NCBI RefSeq assembly: GCF_002216795.1
Contig: NZ_CP022316.1
Span: 1,612,001-1,676,000 of the forward strand
Length of the DNA stretch: 64,000 bases
DNA from: Brachybacterium avium
GTDB taxonomy: Bacteria; Actinomycetota; Actinomycetes; Actinomycetales; Dermabacteraceae
Direction of reading: 5' to 3'
Part shown: piece after piece, positions 1 through 9,638 of the stretch
Layout: each line of letters begins with the position of its first letter
Position numbering within the stretch: position 1 is the stretch's first letter
The notes under the pieces: generated by a model
What the model saw: only the letters and a program-made list of their open reading frames with translations
Told to the model about the DNA's origin: nothing
Databases searched by the model: none
Made by a program: the position numbers and the translations under genes

Positions 1-156
1 GGTCTCGACCCCGTTGCCGGTCATGAAGACGAGGACCCCGATGAATCCCCAGCGCAGGGGGTGGGGGATGCCCAGCCGGTCCAGGAAGGTCTCCTGCGCC
101 GAGCCGGCGGTGGGGACGGCCGAGCCGTCCGAGGTGGTGGAGGGTGCGGTGCTCAT
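1..156 (-). CDS. MFS transporter, N-terminal fragment (runs off the window)
   Basis: Only the first 52 codons are inside the window. They read as a short hydrophilic Ser/Thr-rich leader followed by RWGFIGVLVFMTGNGVETN-like sequence (last residues at the window edge), the start of a first membrane helix as seen in major facilitator sugar or polyol transporters. The ATG is preceded by a clear AAAGGAG ribosome site about seven bases upstream. It is the next gene downstream of the polyol dehydrogenase on the same strand, so it probably imports the substrate of that pathway. The family call rests on a short segment and on context; the substrate is unknown. Confidence 0.6.
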   Translation of the reverse strand, partial: MSTAPSTTSDGSAVPTAGSAQETFLDRLGIPHPLRWGFIGVLVFMTGNGVET

Positions 157-297
157 GACACTCCTTTGTGCAGGTGAGGGGGCGGGACGAGGTCATGCCG
201 GGGTGTCGAGGCAGCCGTTGCAGGGGCGGCCGTGGCAGGGGCGGCCGTGGCCGGCCCCGCGGCCGGAGGCCCGGCGGCACGACCCCGTCCCGAGAGG

Positions 298-1386
298 TCA
301 GAGGCCGGGGAGGATGGAGACCTTGACCGAGGAGCCGGCGGAATCCGCGACGGCGTCGAGCGCCTTCTGGAAGTCGGCCAGTCCGAACTGGTGGGTGCAG
401 ATCTCCTCGAGCGGGAGGTCGCCCTTCTCGATGATCTTGATGGCGCCGGGCCAGGTGTGGGGGCCCAGGTGGGCGCCGCGCACGTCGAGCTCCTTGTCAT
501 CGGAGATGATCGACCAGTCCACCGAGACGTTCTCCTTGAACACGGAGTACTCGACGAAACGGCCGAGCTTGCGCAGCAGGTTCAGGCCCTGCGGGACCGC
601 GCTCGGGTGGCCGGTGCACTCGATGTAGACATCCGCGCCGTAGCCGCCGGTGAGGTTGCGGATCTCTTCGTAGATGTCGACCTTCGAGGGGTTCAGGGTG
701 AGGTCCGCGCCGCACTTCTTCGCGAGCGCCAGCTTGTCGTCGTCGAAGTCGAGGGCGATGACCAGCTTGGGGTTCTTGTGCGCGGCGCCGATGATCGCGC
801 CGAGGCCGATCGGCCCGGCACCGGCGATGACCGCGACATCGTCGAACTGCAGCTCGGCCCGCTCGACGGCATGCATCGAGCAGGACAGCGGCTCGGCATA
901 CGCGGCGTGCTGCGGAGCGATGTCCTTGGAGACCCGGTGGGCGCGGGCCAGCGGGGGCACGATCATGTACTCGGCCATGCCGCCGTCGTACTGCTTGAAG
1001 CCGAACATGTCGTGCGGCGCGCACATCCAGTACCAGCCGCGCCGGCAGTACATGCACTCCTCGCAGGGGACGATCTGCTCGACGACGATGCGGTCGCCGA
1101 GGGCGACGCCGTGCCGCGCGAGCGCCTCCTGCGAGCCGGAGACGACCTCCCCGGTGATCTCATGGCCGGGGATGATGCCGGGCTCGACCCAGCGCTCCCG
1201 GTTCTCGTCACCCCAGAACTTGGCGGCGCCGGCATAGGCCTTGAGGTCGCTCGCGCAGACGCCGACGGCCGCCACCTCGATCAGCAGCTCATCGGCCGCC
1301 GGCGTCGGCACGGGGCGCTCCTCGAGGCGGTAGTCCTCCGGGCCGTGCATGACGACTGCCTGCATGGTGGTCGGGATATCGGTCAT
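298..1386 (-). CDS. Zinc-dependent polyol dehydrogenase (erythritol/L-threitol dehydrogenase-like)
   Basis: A 362-residue medium-chain alcohol dehydrogenase. The catalytic zinc site is visible as Cys44 and GHE at 74-76. Four structural-zinc cysteines lie at 108, 111, 114 and 122. The NAD-binding GAGPIGLG lies near 189-196. The overall sequence, including the long WGDENRERWVEPG insert before GHE, matches my memory of the erythritol/L-threitol dehydrogenase group that oxidises C4 polyols to erythrulose. A longer frame exists upstream, but the ATG at 1386 has AAGGAG eight bases ahead. It sits between an MFS gene and a SorC regulator, and a kinase and lactonase lie beyond, which fits an inducible polyol pathway. 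Substrate assignment is inference. Confidence 0.8.
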   Translation of the reverse strand: MTDIPTTMQAVVMHGPEDYRLEERPVPTPAADELLIEVAAVGVCASDLKAYAGAAKFWGDENRERWVEPGIIPGHEITGEVVSGSQEALARHGVALGDRIVVEQIVPCEECMYCRRGWYWMCAPHDMFGFKQYDGGMAEYMIVPPLARAHRVSKDIAPQHAAYAEPLSCSMHAVERAELQFDDVAVIAGAGPIGLGAIIGAAHKNPKLVIALDFDDDKLALAKKCGADLTLNPSKVDIYEEIRNLTGGYGADVYIECTGHPSAVPQGLNLLRKLGRFVEYSVFKENVSVDWSIISDDKELDVRGAHLGPHTWPGAIKIIEKGDLPLEEICTHQFGLADFQKALDAVADSAGSSVKVSILPGL

Positions 1387-1514
1387 CGCGGCACATCTCC
1401 TTCGATACGTTCCGGGATCCTCCCGGCTGCGAGCCGGCAGCTCGCCGGGGGCGGGGCCGGCGGGCGAGCACCGAGGGCCGTGTCGGAACCACTGCGGGGC
1501 GCCCGTCGGGAACG

Positions 1515-1568
1515 ACCCTAGGGGAGGTGGCGAACATTCGTCAAGCACAAATGTTCCATCCGTGAACA
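1515..1568 (-). promoter_or_regulatory. Promoter with overlapping TGTTC/GAACA operator for the polyol dehydrogenase gene
   Basis: Read on the minus strand, TTGACG (1539-1544) and TAGGGT (1515-1520) are separated by 18 bases, a good housekeeping-sigma promoter. The -35 box lies inside an inverted repeat GAACATT-N11-AATGTTC (1532-1538 and 1550-1556). A second pair TGTTC-N7-GAACA occupies 1552-1568. Overlap with the promoter suggests repression, most simply by the adjacent SorC regulator; binding is not shown. Confidence 0.55.
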
Positions 1569-1751
1569 GGCGGCGCGACTCGCCTGCGGCGAACGCATCG
1601 GCGCAGGCGGCGTCGACTCGAAACGGCTCTGTGAGCTGCCTCACGTCGCGGTTACTCGAGGCGGCGGGGAGCCACTCCCGGCCCTGTGGATCGCGGAAAG
1701 GGGCGTTCGTCGAAGCCCCCGGCAGGGAGCGGGCGAGGCCCGCGGCAGGCG

Positions 1752-2705
1752 TCAGGAGGGCAGGTCGACCCCGGCCTCGAGGAGCACCGCCTCCGCCGTC
1801 GGCACATCCGTGACCAGCGAGGTGAACAGTCCCGTCTTGGCGCCGGCGCGGATCGACGGAGCCTTCTCGCGCCCCGCGGCCAGGGCGATCGTGGAGGGGA
1901 TCGCGCGCAGTGTCTCCAGCGGGGGTCTGACCAGGAACTCGGAGCCGGGGAAGGTGAGGGTGACACCGTCGGCGTCGAAGAAATGCAGGCAGATATCGCC
2001 CGCGGCGTTCTCCAGAGTCGGCTCATGACGCGGCACCACCGAGGTGAGGCTGGTGCGATCGCGGTAGGGGGCGCCGATGCCGACCACCGCGGCGCGAGCG
2101 CCGTCCCACAGGTCCACCACGGAGCGGAACCCGGGGTCGGCCTGCAGTGAGGCCCACAGGCTGGGGCTGGTCAGCGCCGGGGCGAAGAGGAAGCGCGGCT
2201 GCGCGCCGGTGCGCTCGGCCAGGCGTCGCACGGTCTCGTTGGTCTGGAAGGAGGGATCCGGCTCCTGCTGCCCGCCGACGGTCGGCACGATGAAGGCACC
2301 GGGCATCTGCGGCATCCCACCCATCCCCGTGACTGCATAGATCGTCTCGCCCGAGGAGATCAGGACGACCTCCCCCGCGCCGACCTCGAGCTCACCCAGC
2401 TCGGCCGCCAACAGGTCCCCGATCCCCCGGAAGCCGCGCTGGACCTGGTCCCCCGGAGCGATGCGCACGGAGGCGATGCCCAGCACCTCTCGCAGCAGAG
2501 AAGCGAGCTCGACGAGGTCGACCGTGGGGACGTCGAGCACCTCGAAGCGGACCATCCCGATCCGCCGCGCCTCGGCCAGCAGCTTGCTGACGGAGGGTCG
2601 GGAGACGCCGACCCGATCGGCGACCTCTGCCTGGCGGAGCCCGTCGAGGTAGTACGCGGTGGCGGCGCGATGCAGCAGATGCATGTCCATCGAGGTCTCG
2701 AGCAC
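1752..2705 (-). CDS. SorC/DeoR-type sugar-binding transcriptional regulator
   Basis: A 317-residue regulator with an N-terminal helix-turn-helix (about residues 24-45, QAEVADRVGVSRPSVSKLL) and a C-terminal SorC-type sugar-phosphate binding domain (VLISSGETIYA, FIVPTVGG and AAVVGIGAP segments). I chose the GTG at 2705 because AGGAGG lies six bases upstream; the ATG codons at 2723 and 2690 lack a properly placed site. It lies between the polyol dehydrogenase (same strand) and the FGGY kinase (opposite strand), so it likely controls both transcription units in response to a phosphorylated intermediate. Proteins of this family act as tetramers; the effector here is unknown. Confidence 0.85.
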   Translation of the reverse strand: MLETSMDMHLLHRAATAYYLDGLRQAEVADRVGVSRPSVSKLLAEARRIGMVRFEVLDVPTVDLVELASLLREVLGIASVRIAPGDQVQRGFRGIGDLLAAELGELEVGAGEVVLISSGETIYAVTGMGGMPQMPGAFIVPTVGGQQEPDPSFQTNETVRRLAERTGAQPRFLFAPALTSPSLWASLQADPGFRSVVDLWDGARAAVVGIGAPYRDRTSLTSVVPRHEPTLENAAGDICLHFFDADGVTLTFPGSEFLVRPPLETLRAIPSTIALAAGREKAPSIRAGAKTGLFTSLVTDVPTAEAVLLEAGVDLPS

Positions 2706-3036
2706 GTCGCTCCTCCTCTTCATCGGGGCCGGCCGCTGTGCGGGGATGGCGCGCGACGCACGAGCCCGACCCCGGGGCCCCGAGGCGGCGGCGTCGCTGC
2801 AGGGAAGAATCGTTCCGCACTTCTGTTCCCATTGCAAGATTCGAGCTCCCCTCGGGAGAGGGACCCGCGAACCCTGCACCCGGTTCGCGCGCCCGGTCCG
2901 CAGTTCCCCGACGACCCCGCCGGTCGATGGCAGGATGGCTCGGCGCGCATCATCCCGGGCGACCCGGCATGCGGCGCACGCCCGGACGCGGAGAGGCGGC
3001 CGGAGCGGACGGCGACAACAGGAGACGAGGCACACC

Positions 3037-4524
3037 ATGGCGGAGACTGCGAGCGCGGTGCTCGGCGTCGATGTGGGCACCGCGAGCACCAAGGGGGTGC
3101 TGGTCGCCCTGGACGGGACGATCCTGCGCAGCACCGTCCGGGAGCACTCCGTCCAGCGGCCGGCACCGGGGCACGTGGAGATGGATCCCGAGATCTGGTG
3201 GTCCGAGTTCGTCTCGATCGCCCAGGAGCTCACTGCGCCCGGGGACGCGACGGTCACCGCCGTCGGGGTCTCGGGGATGGGGCCCTGCGTCGCGCTGACG
3301 GATGCCGATGGCGCCCCCGTGCGGCCCGCGATCCTGTACGGCGTCGACACCCGGGCCGAGGAGCAGATCCATCAGCTCACCAATGTGCTCGGGCGCGAGG
3401 AGGTCCTCGCCCACTGCGGCGCCCTGCTGACCTCGCAGTCCGCCGGGCCGAAGATCAGCTGGGTCGCACAGAACGAGCCCGCGGCCTACGCCCGGGCCCG
3501 CCGGGTGTTCATGCCCGCCTCCTACCTGGCCTTCCGCCTCACCGGCGAGTACGTGATGGACCACATCAGCGCCAGCCAGTCCCCGCCGCTGTACTGCCTG
3601 CGTCGGCAGGACTGGCACACCGACTGGGCCGAGCACGTCGCCCCCGGGCTCGAGCTGCCCGCGCTGCGCTGGGCCGGCGAGGCCGCCGGGACCGTCAGCG
3701 CGGAGATCACCGACCTGGTGCCGGGCCTCCCGGCCGGCATACCGGTGATCAGCGGGACCATCGACGCCTGGGCGGAGGCGGTCAGCGCCGGCGCCACCCG
3801 CCCGGGCGACCTGATGCTGATGTACGGCACCACGACGTTCCTGGTCGCCACGACCGACGAGCCGGTCGCGAGCCGCACCCTGTGGCCCACCTCCGGGCTC
3901 ACGGAGGGGGCCTTCAGCCTGGCGGGCGGGATGGCGGCCTCCGGTGCCATCACCGGCTGGCTGCGCGACCTGACCGGCGAGGTCGAGTTCACCGACCTGG
4001 TCATCGAGGCCGAGCAGAGCGAACCGGGGGCGAACGGCCTGGTGATGCTCCCCTACTTCTCCGGCGAGCGCTCCCCCATCGCCGACCCGTCGGCCCGCGG
4101 CGTAGTAGCGGGGCTGACCCTCTCCCACACCCGCGGCGACCTGTACCGCGCCGCGCTCGAGGCCGCCGCCTACGGGGTGCGCCACCACCTCGAGACGCTC
4201 GAGGCCGCGGGCCTGCCGATCAGTCGGGTGACAGCGGTCGGAGGCGGGGCGCAGCATGACCTGTGGCCGCAGATCGTCTCCGACGTCACCGGGCTGACGC
4301 AGCAGATCCCGCGCAGCACCGTCGGCGCCTCCTACGGCGGGGCACGGCTCGCCGCCGAACTCGCTCACGGCACCGACACCTCCGGATGGAACCCGAGCGA
4401 CCACCGCTGCATCCCGAACCCCGCGCACCGCGAGCGCTACGACGAGCTCTACCGGCTCTATCGAGAGCTCTACCCCGCCACCCGCGACATCTCCCACGCC
4501 CTGGCGCGGCTGCAGCAGGACTGA
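3037..4524 (+). CDS. FGGY-family carbohydrate kinase
   Basis: A 495-residue two-domain sugar kinase. The N-terminal phosphate-binding loop GVDVGTASTKG (about 10-20) and the C-terminal ATP-site segment TAVGGGAQHDLWPQI are clear, as is the central GTIDAWAEA. It resembles xylulokinase-like and erythritol kinase-like FGGY enzymes. The ATG at 3037 follows a GGAGACGAGG stretch; the open frame extends upstream but shows no family similarity there. It is divergent from the SorC regulator and dehydrogenase, which places it in polyol or ketose catabolism. The exact substrate cannot be read from sequence: a tetrulose, a tetritol or a pentulose are all possible. Confidence 0.85.
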   Translation: MAETASAVLGVDVGTASTKGVLVALDGTILRSTVREHSVQRPAPGHVEMDPEIWWSEFVSIAQELTAPGDATVTAVGVSGMGPCVALTDADGAPVRPAILYGVDTRAEEQIHQLTNVLGREEVLAHCGALLTSQSAGPKISWVAQNEPAAYARARRVFMPASYLAFRLTGEYVMDHISASQSPPLYCLRRQDWHTDWAEHVAPGLELPALRWAGEAAGTVSAEITDLVPGLPAGIPVISGTIDAWAEAVSAGATRPGDLMLMYGTTTFLVATTDEPVASRTLWPTSGLTEGAFSLAGGMAASGAITGWLRDLTGEVEFTDLVIEAEQSEPGANGLVMLPYFSGERSPIADPSARGVVAGLTLSHTRGDLYRAALEAAAYGVRHHLETLEAAGLPISRVTAVGGGAQHDLWPQIVSDVTGLTQQIPRSTVGASYGGARLAAELAHGTDTSGWNPSDHRCIPNPAHRERYDELYRLYRELYPATRDISHALARLQQD

Positions 4525-4677
4525 CGCGCGGCCCACCTGGGCCCGAGGGTCCGGCAACGCCCGTCTCCGACGGCGGTTCCGGCGCTCTGGACGGGCCCGG
4601 CCCCGCACCGCGTACGGTGGCCCCACCGACGCTTCGTCGTCGGCCGTCCGCATCCCGTGCCGGAACCGGAGGCTCCC

Positions 4678-5585
4678 ATGCTCGCTGATCGCATCACCGA
4701 CTCGCTCTGTCATCACGCCGAGGGTCCGTACTGGTCCGATACCTGGGGCGGTCTGCGCTGGGTCGACATGCTCGCCGGCGACCTCATGCAGCTGGACCCG
4801 GCGGGCGTCGTCCGCCCTGATGCCACCGCCGGCCGGGCCCTGGCCACCGAGGCACCCCAGGGCACCGTGACCCGGATCCCCACGCCCGGTTCGGTGGTCG
4901 CCTGCGTACGTCCCGCCGCCGGCGGCGGCGCGGTGCTCGCGCTCGAGAAGGGGTTCGCACTCGAGGACGCCGACGGCTCGATCACCGAGCTCCCCCGCTG
5001 TGGGAGGAGGACGTGCGCATGAACGAGGGCGCGATCGCGCCGGACGGCTCGTTTCTGTGCGGCTCGATGGCGTACGACCAGCGCCCCGGCGCCGCCGCGA
5101 TGTGGCGGCTGCTGCCCGACGGCACCACCACCCGGCTGTTCGGCGACCTCACGATCTCCAACGGTCTCGCCTTCTCGGCCGACGGCGCCCGGGCTTTCTA
5201 CGTGGACACCCCCACCGGTCGGGTGGACATCTTCGACTGGTCGGATGCAGACGGTCTCATCGGCCGCCGTCCCTTCGCCGATCTCACCGCCGAGGACGGC
5301 CATCCCGACGGGCTCTGCCTCGACGCTGCCGGGAACGTGTGGGTGGCGATGCACTCCGGCGGCCAGGTCCTGGGGCTGGATGAGCACGGGAAGGTCGCCG
5401 AGCGGGTCTCCGTCGGCGCCCGGCAGGTCACGGCCTGCACCTTCGGCGGCGAGGACCGCGGCACCCTGTTCATCACCACCAGCCGGGAGAACCTCGCCGA
5501 GGGCGAGGACCCGGCGGCCGGCTCGCTGTTCGCGGTGCGGCCCGGGGTGCACGGCCCCGAGGACGAGCTGGTGTTCGGCGACTGA
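4678..5585 (+). CDS. SMP-30/gluconolactonase/LRE family protein (frame broken by one missing C)
   Basis: Two adjoining frames together give a complete 302-residue SMP-30 beta-propeller lactonase. The first frame holds the N-terminal metal-site region (HHAEGPYWSD), the second holds RMNEGAIAPDGSFLCGSM, NGLAF and HPDGLCLDAAGNVWV. The frame changes at the C5 run 4992-4996; six Cs would restore ITELPPLWEEDVRMNEG, the canonical family transition. The ATG at 4678 follows CCGGAGG. Lactonases of this family hydrolyse sugar lactones, and the gene follows the FGGY kinase on the same strand. The break looks like a sequencing undercall rather than gene decay, because both halves keep conserved residues. 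Confidence 0.8.
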
Positions 5586-5627
5586 CCGCGGCCGGCCCGG
5601 TCGCCCTCCCGGCCCCTGTAGAGCCGA

Positions 5628-5672
5628 CGAACCCCCTGCGAGCACCGTGATCACGGGCTCGCAGGGGGTTCG
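5628..5672. terminator. Bidirectional terminator hairpin
   Basis: A perfect 16-base-pair stem (5628-5643 with 5657-5672) encloses a loop that is itself palindromic (CCGTGATCACGG). It sits between the convergent SMP-30 gene and putP, as expected for a shared terminator. There is no long T tract, which is normal for high-GC actinobacteria. Confidence 0.8.
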
Positions 5673-5687
5673 TGCAGCAGGGACGGG

Positions 5688-7249
5688 TCAGGCCGTGGGG
5701 CCGGATCCCGTCGCTGCGGCGTTCTCGGCCGAACGGTCTCGGGCTTCGCCGGAGCGGAACGACTCGAGCATGTCGTCGAACTCCTCCATCGCCTTCGCCG
5801 GCGGCTGCGGGGTGATCAGGCTGACCACCACGGCGAGCACGAGGCAGACGAGGAAGCCGGGAACGATCTCGTAGAGATGATCCCCGCCGAACAGGCCCCA
5901 GGCCACGTCTGGCTCGAGCTTCCCCAGGTGAACGCGACCGCGGCGCCGGCCACCATGCCCACGGCGGCACCGATCGTGGTGAGGCGACGCCAGAACAGGG
6001 ACAGGATGACGATCGGTCCGAAGGCGGCACCGAAGCCCGCCCAGGCGAAGGCCACCAGACCCAGTACTGAGCTCTCGGGATTCAGCGCCAGAACCAGCGC
6101 GATCACGGAGACCACGAGCACGCCGATGCGGCCGCACCACAGGGCGGCCTTAGCGCTGAGCTTGATCCCGACGCCGCCGACCAGGTCCTCGACCAGGGCG
6201 GAGCTGGAGACGATCAGCTGCGAGGAGATCGTGGACATGATCGCCGCGAGCACTGCGGCCAGCAGCACGCCGGCGATCAACGGGTGGAACAGGAGCTGGG
6301 AGAGGTCCAGGAACACGGACTCCCCGTTCTCGGCATCGGTGAGGATCGCATCCTGGTTCTGCTGGAAGTAGGCCAGGCCCGCGAGCGCCGTGAACACGGC
6401 ACCGATGACGCACAGGATCATCCAGCTCATGCCCACCACCAGGCCGTACTTCGCGTCGCGCGAGGAGCGCAGGGCCATGAAGCGCACGATGATGTGGGGC
6501 TGGCCGAAGTAGCCCAGGCCCCAGGCGAGCGAGGAGATGATGCCGACGGCAGTAGCGCCGGAGGTCATCGAACCGAAGTCCGCGTTGACCTCGCGCACGG
6601 ACGCGAACATCGCGGCCGGGCCGCCGACCACGAACATCGCCGTGACCGGCACCACGATGAGCGAGACCAGCATGATCAGGCCCTGGACGACGTCGGTGTA
6701 GCTGGCGCCGAGGAACCCGCCGAACAGCGTGTACAGGATCGTCACACAGCCCACCACGAGCATGCCGGTGACGTACGGGCCGCCGAACATCGACTGGAAG
6801 AAAACGCCGCCGGCGACCATGCCGGAGGAGACGTAGAAGGTGAAGAACAGCAGGATGATCACACCCGCGGCGATGCGCAGGATGTTCGTGCGGTCATGCA
6901 GACGGTTGCCGAAGAAGCTCGGCACGGTGATCGAGTTGCTGGCGATCTGCGTGTACTGACGCAGCCGCGGCGCGACGAAGTACCAGTTCAGGCCGGCGCC
7001 TATGACGAGGCCGACGGCGATCCACGCCTCGACCAGACCGCCCATGTACAGCGCGCCGGGCAGCCCCAGCAACAGCCAGCCCGACATGTCGGACGCACCG
7101 GCGGAGAGCGCGGCGGTGAACGGGTGCAGCTGACGCCCGCCGAGCATGTAGTCCTCGCCGTCGGTGGTCTTGCGGAAGGCGTAGATGCCGATTCCGACCA
7201 TGACAGCGAAATAGATGACCAAGGCGATGACCTTGAAGACGAGATCCAT
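5688..7249 (-). CDS. putP: Sodium/proline symporter (frame broken by one missing base)
   Basis: A solute:sodium symporter family protein of about 520 residues once one base is restored at the C4 run 5922-5925. The main frame ends prematurely after VAFTWG; the neighbouring frame continues with KLEPDVAWGLFGG and the last membrane helix and tail. The sequence DYMLGGRQLHPFTAALSAGA and DMSGWLLLGLPGA near the N-terminus are hallmarks of PutP proline transporters. About 13 membrane helices are expected. The gene stands alone: a terminator follows it and about 800 non-coding bases precede it. Function: Na+-coupled proline uptake for nutrition or osmoprotection. Confidence 0.85.
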
Positions 7250-7711
7250 GAGGGGGCTCCGATCTCAGGGGGAAGTGGGGGAAGAGAGACGTGAGGGGAT
7301 GGAAGGGACAGGAGGAAGGGACGTAGAAGGGACGAGGTCGCGACATCGCGCGAGAGGCACCGGACCTCGGGAGGGCCCCGCAGAGCAGACACGCGACGAC
7401 CCTGGACGGACGACGGCGGCCGAGAGGGTCACCGACGGGGCACCCGAGGGCGCCCGGGGACCAGGGTGGGTCCGACCTTACGCCTCAGTGCCGCCGATCA
7501 CAGGGCTCTTCGCGGTCTTGTTGCCGGACGGTGACATCAGTCGTGATGATCCGCACCCGTCCGCTGACGCGCACGAGGCCCCGCAGAAGCTTGTCCCATT
7601 TGTCCGAAATGGCGGTTGACCTCCGATGATGTCGGATGGCCGCCGATGCACGTCCGGCGATCGCGCACTGACGCCCGGCGGCAGCGCCGGATCCATGGTG
7701 ACCACAACGTT
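7250..7711. other. Upstream region of putP, no gene seen
   Basis: About 460 bases without a convincing gene. The first part is purine-rich on the plus strand (GGGGGAAGTGGGGGAAGAG-like), giving pyrimidine-rich leader sequence for putP. A small inverted repeat CCATTT-N5-AAATGG lies at 7596-7612, next to a TTGTCC duplication, and could be an operator. Short open frames here have no recognisable similarity. Confidence 0.4.
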
Positions 7712-7751
7712 ATGTGCGCGTGAGAACCATTTCTGGCTCTCACGCGCACAT
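7712..7751. promoter_or_regulatory. Perfect 14-bp inverted repeat between glpK and putP
   Basis: ATGTGCGCGTGAGA (7712-7725) pairs perfectly with 7738-7751, leaving a 12-base loop that contains a further CCA/TGG pairing. The stem holds AT pairs and lies about 290 bases past glpK and 460 upstream of putP. It may be a terminator for the glycerol operon or an operator; no T tract follows in either direction. Confidence 0.5.
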
Positions 7752-7784
7752 GACTGAGGAGTAACCGGCTGAATCAGTCTCAGC

Positions 7785-8046
7785 GCTCGCTGACCTCCCC
7801 CCGCAGGCGCTGCGCCGCCGGCTCGTCCCTCGCCGACCGCTCCGCACCCGCAGTTCGTCGATCACACCCAGCACACCTCGCTGATCTCCTCCCACGGGCG
7901 CTGCGCCGCCGGCTCGTCCTTCGCCGACCGCTCCGCACCCGCAGTTCGTCGATCACACCCAGCACACCTCGCTGATCTCCTCCCACGGGCGCTGCGCCGC
8001 CGGCTCGTCCCTCGCCGACCGCTCCGCACCCGCAGTTCGTCGATCA
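7785..8046. repeat. 91-bp tandem repeat, nearly three copies, ending at the glpK stop codon
   Basis: The block GCGCTGCGCCGCCGGCTCGT starts at 7807, 7898 and 7989, giving a strict 91-base period. Copies differ by single substitutions (for example TCCC versus TCCT), and the region before 7807 is a more diverged match. The last copy ends in CAGTTCGTCGATCA, whose final TCA is the glpK stop codon on the minus strand. The repeat is therefore a 3' UTR duplication that copied the end of glpK. Confidence 0.85.
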
Positions 8047-9587
8047 GCCGTACAGCGCCTCGGTATCGTCGTCGACCCAGTCCAGGGTGCGCTCGACGGC
8101 CTTGCGCCACAGCCGCATGTAGCGGTCGCGGGTCTCCTCGTCCATCGCGGGCTCCCAGCGCTTGTCCTCCGCCCAGTTGTCGATGACGTCCTGCTCGCCG
8201 TCCCAGAAGCCCACCGCGATGCCGGCCGCGTAGGCGGCGCCGAGGGCGGTGGTCTCGATGACCTTGGGCCGCACCACCGGCACGCCGAGGATGTCGGCCT
8301 GGAACTGCATGAGCGTCTCGTTCATGACCATGCCGCCGTCGACCTTGAGCTCGGTGAGCTTCACGCCTTCGCTCTCGGCATCGGCGATCGCCGCGTCCAG
8401 CACCTCACGGGACTGGAAGGCCGTGGCCTCCAGCACCGCACGGGCGATGTGCGATTTGTTGTGGAAGCGGGTCATGCCCACCATCGCGCCGCGGGCGTCG
8501 GCGCGCCAGTGCGGGGCGAACAGGCCCGAGAAGGCCGGGACGATGAACAGGCCGCCGTTGTCGTCGACCTCCTTGGCGAGGGTCTCGATCTCCGGGGCGT
8601 CCTTGATGAGCCCGAGGTTGTCTCGCACCCACTGCACCAGCGAGCCGGTCACCGCGACCGAGCCCTCGAGGGCGTAGACCGCCTTCTGGTCACCGATCTT
8701 GTAGGCGACGGTGGTGAGCAGCCCGTTCTCGCTGTGCACCAGGTCCTCACCGGTGTTGACCAGCATGAAGTTGCCGGTGCCGTAGGTGTTCTTGCCCATG
8801 CCGATCTCGAAGCAGGCCTGGCCGAAGGTGGCGGCCTGCTGGTCGCCGAGGATGCCGGCGATCGGGGTGTCGATGAGCAGGTCGTTCTTGCGGCCCTTGG
8901 CGTACACCTCGGAGGAGGAGCGGATCTCCGGCAGCATCGACAGCGGGACGGTCATGTCCTTGGCGATGTCCTCGTTCCAGTCGAGGGTGTCGATGTTCAT
9001 GAGCATCGTGCGCGAGGCGTTGGTGACGTCGGTGACGTGGACGCCGCCGTTCGTGCCGCCGGTCAGGTTCCACAGCAGCCAGGAGTCGGTGTTGCCGAAC
9101 AGCAGGTCGCCGGCCTCCGCCCGCTCGCGCACGCCGTCGACGTTGTCCAGGATCCACTTGATCTTCGGGCCGGAGAAGTAGGTCGCCAGCGGCAGCCCCA
9201 CTCGCTCCTTGTACTTGTCCGCACCCTCGTCGCCCCGAGGGCGTCGCAGATCTTCTGGGTGCGGGTGTCCTGCCAGACGATGGCGTTGTGGACCGGCTCG
9301 CCGGTGTTCTTGTCCCACACCACCGTGGTCTCGCGCTGGTTGGTGATGCCGACGGCGGCGAGCTGGTGGCGGTTGATGTCTGCGCCGGTGAGGGCCTCAC
9401 CGACCACGGAGCGGGTGTTGCGCCAGATCTCCAGGGCGTCGTGCTCGACCCATCCAGACTTCGGGAAGATCTGCTCGTGCTCCTTCTGGCCGGTGGAGAC
9501 GATCTGCCCGCCGTGGTCGAAGACGATCGCGCGGGTGGAGGTGGTGCCCTGGTCGATCGAGAGGATGTACTGCTGCTGGTCTGTCAT
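8044..9587 (-). CDS. glpK: Glycerol kinase (frame broken by one missing base)
   Basis: Together two frames give a 514-residue FGGY glycerol kinase. The N-terminal half carries [16 protein letters not shown] and [16 protein letters not shown]. The C-terminal half carries [22 protein letters not shown] and [17 protein letters not shown]. The frame is lost at the C4 run 9233-9236; five bases would restore [12 protein letters not shown]. It catalyses ATP-dependent phosphorylation of glycerol to sn-glycerol-3-phosphate. It follows glpF by 51 bases on the same strand, and GGAG lies upstream of the ATG. The conservation on both sides of the break argues for a sequence error. Confidence 0.9.
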
Positions 9588-9638
9588 CGGAACTCCTTCG
9601 TGATGATGAACTGGATGCGGGGGTACGTGACGATGGTC

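Noticed and set aside
232..1521. Long plus-strand frame opposite the polyol dehydrogenase
   Set aside because: It is the antisense shadow of a clear dehydrogenase; its composition is Gly/Ala/Arg/Asp-rich and it has no domain.
6284..7294. Long plus-strand frame opposite putP
   Set aside because: It is the complementary shadow of the symporter and has a His/Gly/Asp-rich composition without any motif.
7785..8046. 91-bp repeats considered as CRISPR or an integron array
   Set aside because: Copies are adjacent and nearly identical throughout, with no variable spacers or recombination site features.
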